This document shows positions 21,806 through 30,220 of a stretch of DNA of 32,258 nt, piece after piece. The notes below the pieces were generated by a model that saw nothing but the letters and a program-made list of their open reading frames with translations, was not told the origin of the DNA and did no database searches. Position 1 is the first letter of the stretch, and every line of letters begins with the position of its first letter. The DNA is from DALYLB01 sp046154695 (GTDB taxonomy: Bacteria; Acidobacteriota; Blastocatellia; RBC074), in contig JBJXFI010000117.1 in assembly GCA_046154695.1 (NCBI GenBank), positions 1 to 32,258 of the forward strand, in the 5' to 3' direction. Position numbers and translations under genes: made by a program.

Positions 21806-21821
21806 TGCCAACGCGTTGGCA
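21806..21821. promoter_or_regulatory. parS-like palindrome 1
   Basis: TGCCAACGCGTTGGCA, a perfect 16-bp palindrome, sits nine bases beyond the parB stop codon. It is one of five copies, all confined to the partition region. Its length and symmetry match ParB-bound centromere sites, although the sequence differs from the canonical TGTTTCACGTGAAACA. Confidence 0.8.
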
Positions 21822-21830
21822 ATCTCATTC

Positions 21831-22730
21831 CTAGGCGACCGGTTGCCGCAGCAAACGGGTGATCTTCTCCAGTTCCTCCCGGCTCTGGTAGCTGATGGCG
21901 ATCGTCCCTTTCTGGTCATCGCCCTTTACCGCAACCGGCAGGCGAAGCTTCTCGGCCAATCCGGAAACGATCGCCCGGACCTGCGCCGCCTGCTTTTTGG
22001 TCCGCTTGAGCTTCTCCGCGCCCGGCGCCAGCGCCTTCTCCAGCTTCGCATCGACCGCCGCCCGCAGATCGTCCTCGTTTTTGAACCCGCGGGAGATGAA
22101 TTGATTGAAGATCACGCGCGTCGTGAAGACATCCGGGTATTTGCGCATTGCCTGCTTGATCTCCTCCGGCCAGGAAGCGATCACCAGATAGCGGTGTATG
22201 GTTCGCTGGCCGCGCTCAAAACGCGCCGCGATCTCCTCCTCCGCCCACCCCTCTCTTCTCAATGCGGCGTAGCCCTCGGCGACGTCGATGCAGTTCAAGT
22301 CCTGCCGCACCAGGTTTTCGGTCAATCCGGCGGAGACGCGCTCGGCGAGGTTGTACTCCTTGAGCAGGCAGACCGCCTTCTCCACCCCGGCGGATCTGGC
22401 CGCCAGCAACCGGCGCTGCCCCGATACACAGGAGAGATAGGCCCCGTTCGCCCCCTCCCGCACCTCTACGATCAGGTTCTGCAACAACCCGTCCCGCTTG
22501 ATCGAGTCCACCAGCTCCTGAAACCGCGGCGAGGACGTGTCCGCCTCCTTGCGCACGTTGTCCTCTACCGTGATGTGCTCGACCGGGATCGTCACGGTCT
22601 TTCCCACATGGTCCCGGTAAATGGCGAAGCGGTCGGCCACCACCGGCTTCTCGGCGGCCCCGCCAATCGGCTGCCCAAAGAGCTTCTGCTTCATCTCCTC
22701 GGCTGACGCGGCGATCTTTTTGCCCTTCAT
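21831..22730 (-). CDS. parB: ParB-type partition CTPase
   Basis: A 299-residue centromere-binding protein that should load at parS, spread as a CTP-dependent clamp and stimulate ParA. The N-domain holds IPVEHITVEDNVR, then the CTPase arginine patch SGQRRLLAAR (103-112) and ENLVRQDLNCIDVAEGY (138-154). A helix-turn-helix follows (about 150-195), including RTIHRYLVIASWPEEIKQ. The C-terminal 90 residues are basic and probably dimerise. A KGDDQKGTIAISYQS tail resembles RepB-type C-termini. Three parS-like sites lie immediately upstream of the start and one after the stop, so autoregulation is likely. AAGG precedes the ATG. Confidence 0.93.
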   Translation of the reverse strand: MKGKKIAASAEEMKQKLFGQPIGGAAEKPVVADRFAIYRDHVGKTVTIPVEHITVEDNVRKEADTSSPRFQELVDSIKRDGLLQNLIVEVREGANGAYLSCVSGQRRLLAARSAGVEKAVCLLKEYNLAERVSAGLTENLVRQDLNCIDVAEGYAALRREGWAEEEIAARFERGQRTIHRYLVIASWPEEIKQAMRKYPDVFTTRVIFNQFISRGFKNEDDLRAAVDAKLEKALAPGAEKLKRTKKQAAQVRAIVSGLAEKLRLPVAVKGDDQKGTIAISYQSREELEKITRLLRQPVA

Positions 22731-22757
22731 GAGTATTGCCCTTGCGCTTCTCTACGC

Positions 22758-22839
22758 TGCCAACGCGTTGGCCGCGATTCTTACTCTCATTGCCAACGCG
22801 TTGGCAGAAATCTCCCGCGTCGCTGCCAACGCGTTGGCA
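22758..22839. promoter_or_regulatory. Cluster of three phased parS-like palindromes (2-4)
   Basis: Copies begin at 22758 (last base C instead of A), 22791 and 22824, an exact 33-bp period, or about three helical turns. They fill the 121-bp gap between the parA stop and the parB start. All would lie on one face of the helix, which suits cooperative ParB loading and simultaneous repression of parB. Confidence 0.85.
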
Positions 22840-22851
22840 ATCGCGTGGGGA

Positions 22852-23730
22852 TCAGACGGCAAGCTCGCTTGCGATCTCGATCTCGAAATCATCGGGAATC
22901 TGTTGTATGGCCGGCAGATTCGGCTGGGAGACCTTTCCCTGGCGCTTGCCCTTCAATCCCGGAAGCACCTCGCCCGCGAGCGCCGAATAGGCGATTGCGA
23001 CCGGCGCGTTCGGTTTGTAATGAATCAGCGGCTGCTCGGCCGATTCCGACCCCTGGACGGCGGAGCTGGAGGGAATCACGGTCTCGAAGATGCGTATATT
23101 CCCCTCCTTGCTGCCCTCGCGCAGGACGCTTTCGAACCTGACGTGGGTCGCGGATTTGCGATCGAACTTCGTGATGATGCACCCCAGGAGCATCAACATC
23201 GGATTCAACCGTCGAATCTTGCTCGCGAAGGAGATCATCGTCGAGACCGCATTGCTGGTGCGGCGCTCGGGAAAGAGCGGGATCAGGTAGTAGTGCGAGC
23301 TGTAAAGCGCCGAGACCAGCAGGCAGTCCTCGCTGGGGTGCGTGTCTATCATGACGAGGTCGTAATCCTTGATGCTTTTGTTGGAGAGCAGGGAATCGAG
23401 CAGCAGGTGCTGATCGAGCTCCCCCTCCATGCGCTTCTGAAGCTCCCTCAGTTCCCGCGTGCCGGGAAGGATGTCGACTCCCTCGACCGAAGTGGGAATC
23501 TTGATCTCGTCCAGGGAGAGCCTCCCCTCTATCGCATGCGCCAGATGCTTATTCTGCGCCGCCGCCACATCTTCCACCCCCAAATATCCCGTTGCGTCCC
23601 CCTGCGGGTCCATATCCAGAACCAGCACCCGCTTCCCCATACGCGCATAGGAGGCCGCCAAATTGACCACGGATACCGTCTTCCCAACCCCGCCCTTCAG
23701 GTTGGAGATCGTGACAATACTGGTTGTCAT
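22852..23730 (-). CDS. parA: ParA-type partition ATPase
   Basis: A 292-residue deviant Walker A ATPase that moves ParB-bound DNA over the nucleoid. The signature is KGGVGKT at residues 12-18. LVLDMDPQGDAT holds the A' motif, and VMIDTHPSE the Walker B-like DxxP motif. It has no N-terminal helix-turn-helix, so it is the short type and probably does not repress its own promoter. The C-terminal PNLPAIQQIPDDFEI extension is unassigned. The start at 23730 follows AAGGTGA. The operator-like palindrome and lone iteron upstream suggest control by another protein. Confidence 0.94.
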   Translation of the reverse strand: MTTSIVTISNLKGGVGKTVSVVNLAASYARMGKRVLVLDMDPQGDATGYLGVEDVAAAQNKHLAHAIEGRLSLDEIKIPTSVEGVDILPGTRELRELQKRMEGELDQHLLLDSLLSNKSIKDYDLVMIDTHPSEDCLLVSALYSSHYYLIPLFPERRTSNAVSTMISFASKIRRLNPMLMLLGCIITKFDRKSATHVRFESVLREGSKEGNIRIFETVIPSSSAVQGSESAEQPLIHYKPNAPVAIAYSALAGEVLPGLKGKRQGKVSQPNLPAIQQIPDDFEIEIASELAV

Positions 23731-23761
23731 AAATCACCTTGGTTAAAATAGAGTTTTATTC

Positions 23762-23786
23762 CGAGCTAAGCTTAGCTCGAACTATA
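23762..23786 (-). promoter_or_regulatory. parA promoter with 18-bp palindromic operator
   Basis: CGAGCTAAGCTTAGCTCG (23762-23779) is a perfect palindrome. Two bases upstream on the minus strand lies TATAGT (complement of 23781-23786), a good -10 box. The expected start of transcription falls inside the palindrome, the classic place for a repressor site. No strong -35 was found. Confidence 0.6.
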
Positions 23787-23843
23787 GCCTGTAAGGAAGA
23801 TAAAGGCTAGGGGAATCTGGCCTGTAGCCGCAGTTAAATTGTC

Positions 23844-23860
23844 CATCGTAAGTGCCCTAT
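23844..23860. repeat. Outlying ninth iteron
   Basis: CCATCGTAAGTGCCCTA is identical to the origin iterons, in the same orientation, but 2.3 kb away on the far side of parA. A single distant iteron could let Rep influence par transcription or take part in handcuffing. Confidence 0.8.
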
Positions 23861-23892
23861 GGGATGTAGAAGCCCGGTCGAGTTCCGGGAGC

Positions 23893-23908
23893 TGCCAACG
23901 CGTTGGCA
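23893..23908. promoter_or_regulatory. parS-like palindrome 5
   Basis: A perfect TGCCAACGCGTTGGCA copy, 19 bp beyond the stop of the ParB-HTH-like gene and 33 bp from the ninth iteron's end. It marks the outer edge of the partition region. Confidence 0.8.
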
Positions 23909-23927
23909 ATTTCGGGCCGAGGCGGTT

Positions 23928-24701
23928 TCAGAATCGCAATGTGCGGGGCGGTTGGGCCTTGCGCCGGCGCTGTATGGCGTAGACGACCTCCATCAGGGCG
24001 TCGGCGCGCGCGAGCAGGAGATCAAGGGCGGGATCGTCGATCTCCTCGGGCCGGATTTCGCGCAGGGCGAAGAAGAAGTCCTTCATCTGCTCGTAAAAGA
24101 GGTGGCGGCGATCGCCGGGATCGACGCGCAGCAGATCGTCCACGCGCTCTACGGCCGCTGTCATCTTTTCGCTCGTCACGAGCGTCAGCTCGCCGAGGGC
24201 CTCGCGCACCTTCTCGCGCATGGCCGACTGCGAGCCCTGCGCTCGCGAGTGATTGTCGATGATCTCCCGGCGTATCCCCGCCGCCTCGCGCTCCCGCACG
24301 CCCAGCCGCACGGCAGTCAGCCGGGCGGCCTGCGCCGCCTCCAGGCGGCTCAACTCGCCCCGCGCGAGGGCCTGCGCCACGTCCTCCGGCCAGTCGAGGA
24401 TCGGCAAATAATGGCCCACGAACGTCTGCAGCGAGACCCGGCCGCCCGTCTCCCGCTCAAGGATCGCCTTCAAGCGCCGCCCCGCCTCGTCCATCAGGCC
24501 GCCGTCGAAATGGGCCGGCCGCCCGCGCCGCGTCTCCGTGGTCGAATAGGTCTCCTGATGGCGCATCGCCTGCAGCAGCTTCCGCAGCCTCTTGTCGGGG
24601 AACCGGGCCAGGGAAGGGCACGCGGCGATCAGCTCCCCCAATACCCCTCGCACCGCCGTCGTCGATGCCAGCGAATCCATTTTTCGCCGCCTTCTGCGCA
24701 T
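23928..24701 (-). CDS. Plasmid-backbone protein with ParB-like helix-turn-helix, no CTPase motif
   Basis: A 257-residue protein (or 250 from a second ATG at 24680). Its function is not recognised by name. Residues 88-128 read RVSLQTFVGHYLPILDWPE then DVAQALARGELSRLEAAQA. This follows the ParB/KorB pattern after the recognition helix and aligns with YLVIASWPEEIKQAM of the ParB encoded nearby. The ParB N-domain motifs (GQRR, ENxxR) are absent. The first 85 residues are basic; the C-terminal half is helical and rich in charged residues. It is the first gene upstream of parA, in the same direction, with a parS copy and an iteron in between. A second centromere-binding or regulatory protein is inferred. 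Confidence 0.6.
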   Translation of the reverse strand: MRRRRRKMDSLASTTAVRGVLGELIAACPSLARFPDKRLRKLLQAMRHQETYSTTETRRGRPAHFDGGLMDEAGRRLKAILERETGGRVSLQTFVGHYLPILDWPEDVAQALARGELSRLEAAQAARLTAVRLGVREREAAGIRREIIDNHSRAQGSQSAMREKVREALGELTLVTSEKMTAAVERVDDLLRVDPGDRRHLFYEQMKDFFFALREIRPEEIDDPALDLLLARADALMEVVYAIQRRRKAQPPRTLRF

Positions 24702-24811
24702 CCACCCCCCTCTCTTGAACCGCGTTCCACGCCCCCCGCTCCGAAACTTTCATCCGCCTGACCCGCTTCATCTTGCCCCCGATTCGAACCATCGCCCGGC
24801 GCGTGGAACAT

Positions 24812-24836
24812 ATTTTATGCTTCGCAGGCATAAAAT
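24812..24836. repeat. Inverted repeat upstream of the integrase, site A
   Basis: ATTTTATGC (24812-24820) and GCATAAAAT (24828-24836) flank seven bases. Two 9-bp arms around a 7-bp spacer match the geometry of a tyrosine-recombinase core site. It may instead be an operator. Confidence 0.45.
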
Positions 24837-24853
24837 GACAATCCGGAAAATAT

Positions 24854-24886
24854 ATGATACTCCTACTAGATCAGAAGGAGTATCAT
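24854..24886. repeat. Inverted repeat upstream of the integrase, site B
   Basis: ATGATACTCCT (24854-24864) and AGGAGTATCAT (24876-24886) are exact complements around 11 bases. It lies 50 bp before the recombinase start and may be a recombination site or an operator for the recombinase gene. Confidence 0.5.
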
Positions 24887-24936
24887 CTTAAAAGCGGCAG
24901 TGCGACCTATTATTGTGGCAGTGTGGGGGAGAGGGA

Positions 24937-25983
24937 ATGACCGCCGATCTTCAAAATCAGTCGCTCGCGGCGATTGCCGGGGAGCGATCCATCTTCGGGG
25001 CGTCCGCCGATCCGGTCGAAAGCGCGATCGCGCTCTGGGCCGAGGCGAGCACGCGTCCGGAGACGCGAGGCCGCGAGGACCGTTTGGGGGAGAAGCGGCG
25101 GATCGTACAGGCGTTTCTGCGGTTCACCGGAAAGCATCCGGGCGAGATCTCCCCGGCGGATGCGGGGGCGTGGCGCAAACATCTGGAATCGGGGAAGTCC
25201 GAGAACACGGTCTATTCCTACCTGTCGCGCGTCTCTTCCTTCTACGACTGGCTGATGAAATATCCGGGGCTTCGCGATCACATTCCGTGCAACCCGGTCT
25301 CGATGGCGCGTCCCGCGGCGCCGCAGCCGTATCAGACCGAGAAGACCAGGGCCTGGACCGACGACGAGATGAACGCCATTCTGGACGCGATCGCGAAAGA
25401 GGCGGCGAAAGGCTCGATACACGCGCTGCGGGATTACGCCGTGACGCTTTTCTATCTATACTCGGGCCTGCGCCGCAACGAGCTGTTCGGCCTGCGCGGC
25501 AACGACGTCGAACTGCAGGAGAGCGGCCAGGAGTCCGGCCAGGAGTCTGGATTGATCGTCAGATACAAACGAAAGGGCGGGAGGCTGCAGAGAAGGGAAG
25601 TGGGGCATGCGGATGTGCGCGAAGCGCTTCTGGATTATCTCAAAACCTCGAAGAGGCTCTCGGTCCTGCGCACGGGAGACCCGCTATGGACGCGGCACGA
25701 TCGCGCCGGTGCGCCGGGCCTTCCGCTCACGTCGCGCTCCTACGCCAACAACCTGAAGAAGTACGCGGCGAGGGCGGGAATCCGGCGGGTCAACATCCAC
25801 CAGACGCGCCATACATACGCGCGTATCATCTTTGAGGACTCGGGCGACCTGCTGGAGACGCAGTCGGCGCTCGATCACGAGAACCAGGCGACGACGCGCG
25901 TATATGTCAACACGATCGCGGTCAAGCGAGACAAGCACAGCGACCGGATCGCCCGGCGCATACGCCGGCGTGAGGCGGGATGA
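24937..25983 (+). CDS. Tyrosine recombinase/integrase
   Basis: A 348-residue recombinase with an N-terminal SAM-like core-binding domain (about 25-125) and a C-terminal catalytic domain. The catalytic set is complete: Arg179 in SGLRRNE, Lys211 or 213 in RYKRKGGR, His288 and Arg291 in HQTRHT, His314 in LDHENQ and the nucleophile Tyr323 in TTRVY. It could resolve replicon multimers or integrate the plasmid. Just after Arg179 an in-frame repeat gives ESGQESGQESG (196-205), probably a recent small expansion in a loop. The start is ATG at 24937, with GGAG six bases before it. It is divergent from the partition operon, and two inverted repeats lie in the shared upstream region. Confidence 0.93.
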   Translation: MTADLQNQSLAAIAGERSIFGASADPVESAIALWAEASTRPETRGREDRLGEKRRIVQAFLRFTGKHPGEISPADAGAWRKHLESGKSENTVYSYLSRVSSFYDWLMKYPGLRDHIPCNPVSMARPAAPQPYQTEKTRAWTDDEMNAILDAIAKEAAKGSIHALRDYAVTLFYLYSGLRRNELFGLRGNDVELQESGQESGQESGLIVRYKRKGGRLQRREVGHADVREALLDYLKTSKRLSVLRTGDPLWTRHDRAGAPGLPLTSRSYANNLKKYAARAGIRRVNIHQTRHTYARIIFEDSGDLLETQSALDHENQATTRVYVNTIAVKRDKHSDRIARRIRRREAG

Positions 25984-26032
25984 TCGGCGGCGGGGGGCGA
26001 AATGGGCCGCGGCGTTTCGGGTGAGGAGGGAA

Positions 26033-27094
26033 GTGGGGAAGCGAATCGGTTTTATTCTCTTTGTGGGAGTGATCGCCGTCTCCTGCGGGACACGGGCGCG
26101 GGAGGAGGCTCCGGCGCGTCCGGTGGGGGAGGCGGTGTCGATCCCGGCGCCGCCAGGGTTGCCGCCCGCGCCGATACCGGAGGGAAATCCGCCGACGGCG
26201 GAGGCCATCGCGCTCGGCCGCAGGCTGTTTTATGAGCAGAGGCTTTCGAGCGACGAGACGCTCTCCTGCGCGGGCTGCCATCGTCCGGATGCGTTTTTCG
26301 CGGATGGGCTGGCGGTGGCGAAGGGCGTGGCGGGGCAGTTGGGGCCGCGCAACACGCCCACGGTTCTGAATGCGGCCTACAGCGCCGCGCAGTTCTGGGA
26401 CGGCCGGGCCGCGAGCCTGGAGAAGCAGGCCGGCGATCCGATCGCGAATCCGAAGGAGATGAACCTGCCGCACGAAGTTTGCCTTTCCCGTCTCGAGGCC
26501 GATGAGGGCTACCGGGAGGATTTTGCGAGGGTCTTCGGCCCGGGGCCGGTCACGATGGAGAAGGTCGGCAAGGCGATCGCGTCCTTCGAGCGGACGCTGC
26601 TCAGCGGAAATTCGCCCTTCGACAGATACCGGTATGGCGGCGAGAAGACGGCCATGAGCGCGGCGGCCATCCGCGGGCTGGGGATCTTCACGGACAGGGG
26701 GCGCGGAAACTGCGCGGCCTGCCACATCGTGGGCGGGACGTTCGCGCTCTTCACCGACGGCCGATTTCACAACCTGGGGGCTGGCATGGACTCGAACGGG
26801 GAACTGAAGGACCTGGGGCGCTTCGAGCAGACCCGCGCCGAGGCCGACCGCGGCGCGTTTCGCACGCCGAGCCTGCGCAATGTCGCGAGGACCGCTCCCT
26901 ACATGCACGACGGCAGCCTGAAGACGCTCAAGGACGTCATCGATTTTTACATCGGGGGCGGCAGCTCGAATCCGCAGCTCGACCCGGAAATACGGCCGCT
27001 CGCGCTCTCGGCGCGGGATCGAGACGACCTGCTCGCCTTTCTGGAATCGCTCACCGGCGAAGCGCCGGCGAATGCGGGGCCGCCAGGACGGTGA
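26033..27094 (+). CDS. Di-haem cytochrome c peroxidase / MauG-family lipoprotein
   Basis: A protein of about 353 residues, exported and lipidated judging from the hydrophobic start and lipobox-like IAVSC (Cys18). Two c-type haem motifs are present: CAGCH (79-83) and CAACH (227-231). RNTPTVLNAAYSAAQFWDGRA and RTPSLRNVARTAPYMHDGS are family signatures; the latter includes a methionine that may serve as an axial ligand. These enzymes reduce peroxide or oxidise protein side chains in the periplasm. The GTG start at 26033 (alternative GTG at 26021) follows AGGAGG. It leads a four-gene plus-strand cluster and begins 50 bp after the integrase. Confidence 0.92.
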   Translation: MGKRIGFILFVGVIAVSCGTRAREEAPARPVGEAVSIPAPPGLPPAPIPEGNPPTAEAIALGRRLFYEQRLSSDETLSCAGCHRPDAFFADGLAVAKGVAGQLGPRNTPTVLNAAYSAAQFWDGRAASLEKQAGDPIANPKEMNLPHEVCLSRLEADEGYREDFARVFGPGPVTMEKVGKAIASFERTLLSGNSPFDRYRYGGEKTAMSAAAIRGLGIFTDRGRGNCAACHIVGGTFALFTDGRFHNLGAGMDSNGELKDLGRFEQTRAEADRGAFRTPSLRNVARTAPYMHDGSLKTLKDVIDFYIGGGSSNPQLDPEIRPLALSARDRDDLLAFLESLTGEAPANAGPPGR

Positions 27095-27110
27095 ATCATG
27101 GGGCTTCTGA

Positions 27111-27153
27111 GACTGATGGGACTGATGGGGATAGCTCATCAGTCCCATCAGTC
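27111..27153. repeat. Inverted repeat built of GACTGATGG nonamers
   Basis: Perfect 17-bp arms (27111-27127 and 27137-27153) around nine bases. Each arm is a tandem duplication of a 9-bp unit. It occupies the gap between the peroxidase and cupredoxin genes and resembles the repeat hairpins at 19598 and 32118 in build. Confidence 0.75.
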
Positions 27154-27169
27154 CCATATATCAAAAAAC

Positions 27170-27919
<750 letters not shown>

Positions 27920-27925
27920 TTCCCA

Positions 27926-29020
27926 ATGCACAAGTCCGCCTGTTTGCCGCTCGCCTGCTGCCTGGCATTGCTGGCCGCGGGGTGCTCGAAGGATTCGTCG
28001 AAAGCGCCGGCTTCGACGCCCGTCGCAAAGGAGGCTGCCGCCGCGCTGCCGCCGTGGACCTCGGGATACAGGGTCTATGTGACGAACGAGTCGACGGGCG
28101 AGCTCAGCGTGATCGACGGCGCGACGCTGGAGGTCATCGCGACGGTGCCGCTCGGCAAGCGCCCGCGCGGGATTCATGCGAGCCCCGACAAGCGGACGAT
28201 CTATGTCGCGCTGAGCGGGTCGCCTCCCGCGCCGCCGGGCGTGGATGAGAGCACGCTGCCGCCGCCCGACAAGAGCGCCGACGGGATCGGCGTCTTCGAT
28301 GTGGAATCGAACAAGCTGGTCCGCGTCCTGCAGGGAGGATCGGACCCCGAGAATTTCGATATCAGCCGGGACGGCGGCACGATCCTCGTGTCGAACGAGG
28401 ACGCCTCGGGCCTCAGCTTCATCGATGTGGCGAGCGGAAAGGCCGGCCAGACGGTCGGCGTCGGCAGCGAGCCCGAAGGCGTGACGCTCGCGCCGAATGG
28501 AAAGCTGGTCTATGTGACGGACGAGGCCGACGGCGCCGTTTCCGTGATCGATGTGGCCGCGCGCAAGCGTCTCAAGACCTTCAAGGTCGGGCGCCGCCCG
28601 CGCAACATCGTCTTTCTTCCGGACGGCAAACGCGGCTACGTCAATGCCGAGAACGACGGGACGGTCGTGCTATTCGACGCCGTCAGGAACGTCACGCTCC
28701 GGGAGATCCCGCTCGGCACGCCCGGCGAGATCAAGCCCATGGGCCTCGCCCTCTCGCCCGACACCCGCCATCTCTATGTCAGCGCCGGCCGCGGGCGCAA
28801 GGTCTTCATCGTAGACACGGCGACCAATCAATCCGTCGCCTCCTTCGAGGTCGGGCAGCGCCCCTGGGGCATCGCCGTCTCGCCCGACGGCAAGATGCTC
28901 TTCACGGCCAACGGCCCCTCGAACGATGTCTCGGCCGTGGACATCGCCAGCCGGACGGTGACCAAAAAGATCAAGGTCACGGGCAGTCCCTGGGGCGTGT
29001 TGATCATCGGCCGGGAATAG
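27926..29020 (+). CDS. YVTN beta-propeller lipoprotein
   Basis: A 364-residue protein with lipobox LLAAGC and a Ser/Ala/Pro-rich linker, followed by YVTN-family blades: RVYVTNESTGELSVIDGAT, LVYVTDEADGAVSVIDVAA and HLYVSAGRGRKVFIVDTAT. Proteins of this type are found beside cytochromes and PQQ enzymes as scaffolds or accessory factors. No catalytic residues can be named. AGGAGA precedes the ATG, and the gene is six bases from the cupredoxin-like gene, so co-transcription is near certain. It is a distant paralogue of the propeller at 11914-12954, which has a cleavable signal rather than a lipid anchor. Confidence 0.88.
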   Translation: MHKSACLPLACCLALLAAGCSKDSSKAPASTPVAKEAAAALPPWTSGYRVYVTNESTGELSVIDGATLEVIATVPLGKRPRGIHASPDKRTIYVALSGSPPAPPGVDESTLPPPDKSADGIGVFDVESNKLVRVLQGGSDPENFDISRDGGTILVSNEDASGLSFIDVASGKAGQTVGVGSEPEGVTLAPNGKLVYVTDEADGAVSVIDVAARKRLKTFKVGRRPRNIVFLPDGKRGYVNAENDGTVVLFDAVRNVTLREIPLGTPGEIKPMGLALSPDTRHLYVSAGRGRKVFIVDTATNQSVASFEVGQRPWGIAVSPDGKMLFTANGPSNDVSAVDIASRTVTKKIKVTGSPWGVLIIGRE

Positions 29021-29042
29021 GCGGCAGGCTTCGGCGCAAACC

Positions 29043-30203
29043 ATGACGAAGGATACCCATACCGATCTGCTCGCGGCGATCCGTTCCGCGCAGGCCGTGC
29101 TGCCGTGCCGCGATCTGGCCGAGGCCCTGGAGCTTCTTACCGGGCGGCTGGGCTTTCGCGTAGAGATGATCGTGCCGGCCGATTCGCCCTCGGTTGCCGT
29201 GGTCTCGGGACATGGCGTGACGCTGCGGCTGGAAGCCTCAGCGGATGCCCCGGCCACGAGGCTGCGGTTGCTGTGTGATCTCTCTTCGCTGCCGGCGGGC
29301 GAGACGCGGGAGTTCATTCTCCCGGGCGGGATGCGCGTCGAGCTGGCGGACGTTCGTTCGGGGGTGATCCTGCCGGAGGGCGCACCGGAGTTCGTGGTCA
29401 GCCGCCTGGCAACGGAGAATGCGTGGGGCGCCGGACGCGCGGGAATGCAATACCGCGATCTTATTCCGGGAAGGTTCGGCGGCCGCTTTATCGCCTCGCA
29501 CATACGCATTCCCGGCGGCGGCGAGACGCCGGATTACGTGCACTTCCACAAGGTTCGCTTTCAGATGATCTTTTGCAGGGCGGGGTGGGCGCGCGTGGTT
29601 TACGAGGATCAGGGGCCGTCATTTGTGCTGCGTGCCGGGGACTGCGTGCTGCAGCCGCCCGAGATCCGCCACCGCGTGCTCGAAACCTCCGCCGGCCTCG
29701 AGGTGATCGAAATCGGCAGCCCGGCCGTGCACGAAACTCATGCCGACCACAACCTGCGGCTTCCCACGGGCCGGGCCCTGCCCGAGCGTCTCTATGGAGG
29801 CCAACGCTTCGTCCGCCATCGCGCGAGCGGGGCGCAATGGGCGCCCTGGCGCATGGACGGCCTCGAAGCGCGCGATACCGGCATCGCCGCGGCGACCGGC
29901 GGCCTGGCGGGAGCGCGCGTCGTGAGAGCCGCGGAAGCTCTCGCGCCGACGGGCGGCGCTCTCCGCAGCCATGCGGGAGAGTTTCTGTTCCTCTTTGTTC
30001 TTCAGGGCGAGATTGAACTCTCCGGCCTCGAACAGGCGGATCATCGACTGCTCGCAGGCGACAGTTGCGTCATTCCGGCGGGCAGGGAATTCTCCCTGCG
30101 GCCCGGCGTGGATCTTGAAATGCTCGAAGTCACCCTTCCCGCGGAACTGCCGCTCCGCCCGGCCGCCGCCCGGTCCTCGACTATGGTGCTCCCCCTTGTC
30201 TAG
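29043..30203 (+). CDS. VOC-like plus bicupin fusion protein
   Basis: A 386-residue cytoplasmic protein with no signal peptide. Residues 15-65 (AQAVLPCRDLAEALE, then TGRLGFRVEMIVPAD) look like half of a glyoxalase/VOC domain. A first cupin follows at about 150-230, with putative metal ligands in YVHFHKVRFQ (His167, His169) and the second cupin motif GDCVLQPPEIRHRV (His210). A second cupin at about 318-370 (RSHAGEFLFLFVLQGE) retains His and Glu. The fusion suggests a metal-dependent dioxygenase or isomerase; the substrate is unknown. It is 22 bp after the propeller gene. Its TAG stop lies within TTGTCTAGACAA, a 12-bp palindrome at 30196-30207. Confidence 0.8.
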   Translation: MTKDTHTDLLAAIRSAQAVLPCRDLAEALELLTGRLGFRVEMIVPADSPSVAVVSGHGVTLRLEASADAPATRLRLLCDLSSLPAGETREFILPGGMRVELADVRSGVILPEGAPEFVVSRLATENAWGAGRAGMQYRDLIPGRFGGRFIASHIRIPGGGETPDYVHFHKVRFQMIFCRAGWARVVYEDQGPSFVLRAGDCVLQPPEIRHRVLETSAGLEVIEIGSPAVHETHADHNLRLPTGRALPERLYGGQRFVRHRASGAQWAPWRMDGLEARDTGIAAATGGLAGARVVRAAEALAPTGGALRSHAGEFLFLFVLQGEIELSGLEQADHRLLAGDSCVIPAGREFSLRPGVDLEMLEVTLPAELPLRPAAARSSTMVLPLV

Positions 30204-30220
30204 ACAAAAAAATCGACAAA

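Noticed and set aside
24771..24790. GGTTCGAATC on the minus strand, resembling a tRNA T-loop
   Set aside because: The flanking bases do not form a T stem and no acceptor or anticodon arm could be folded.
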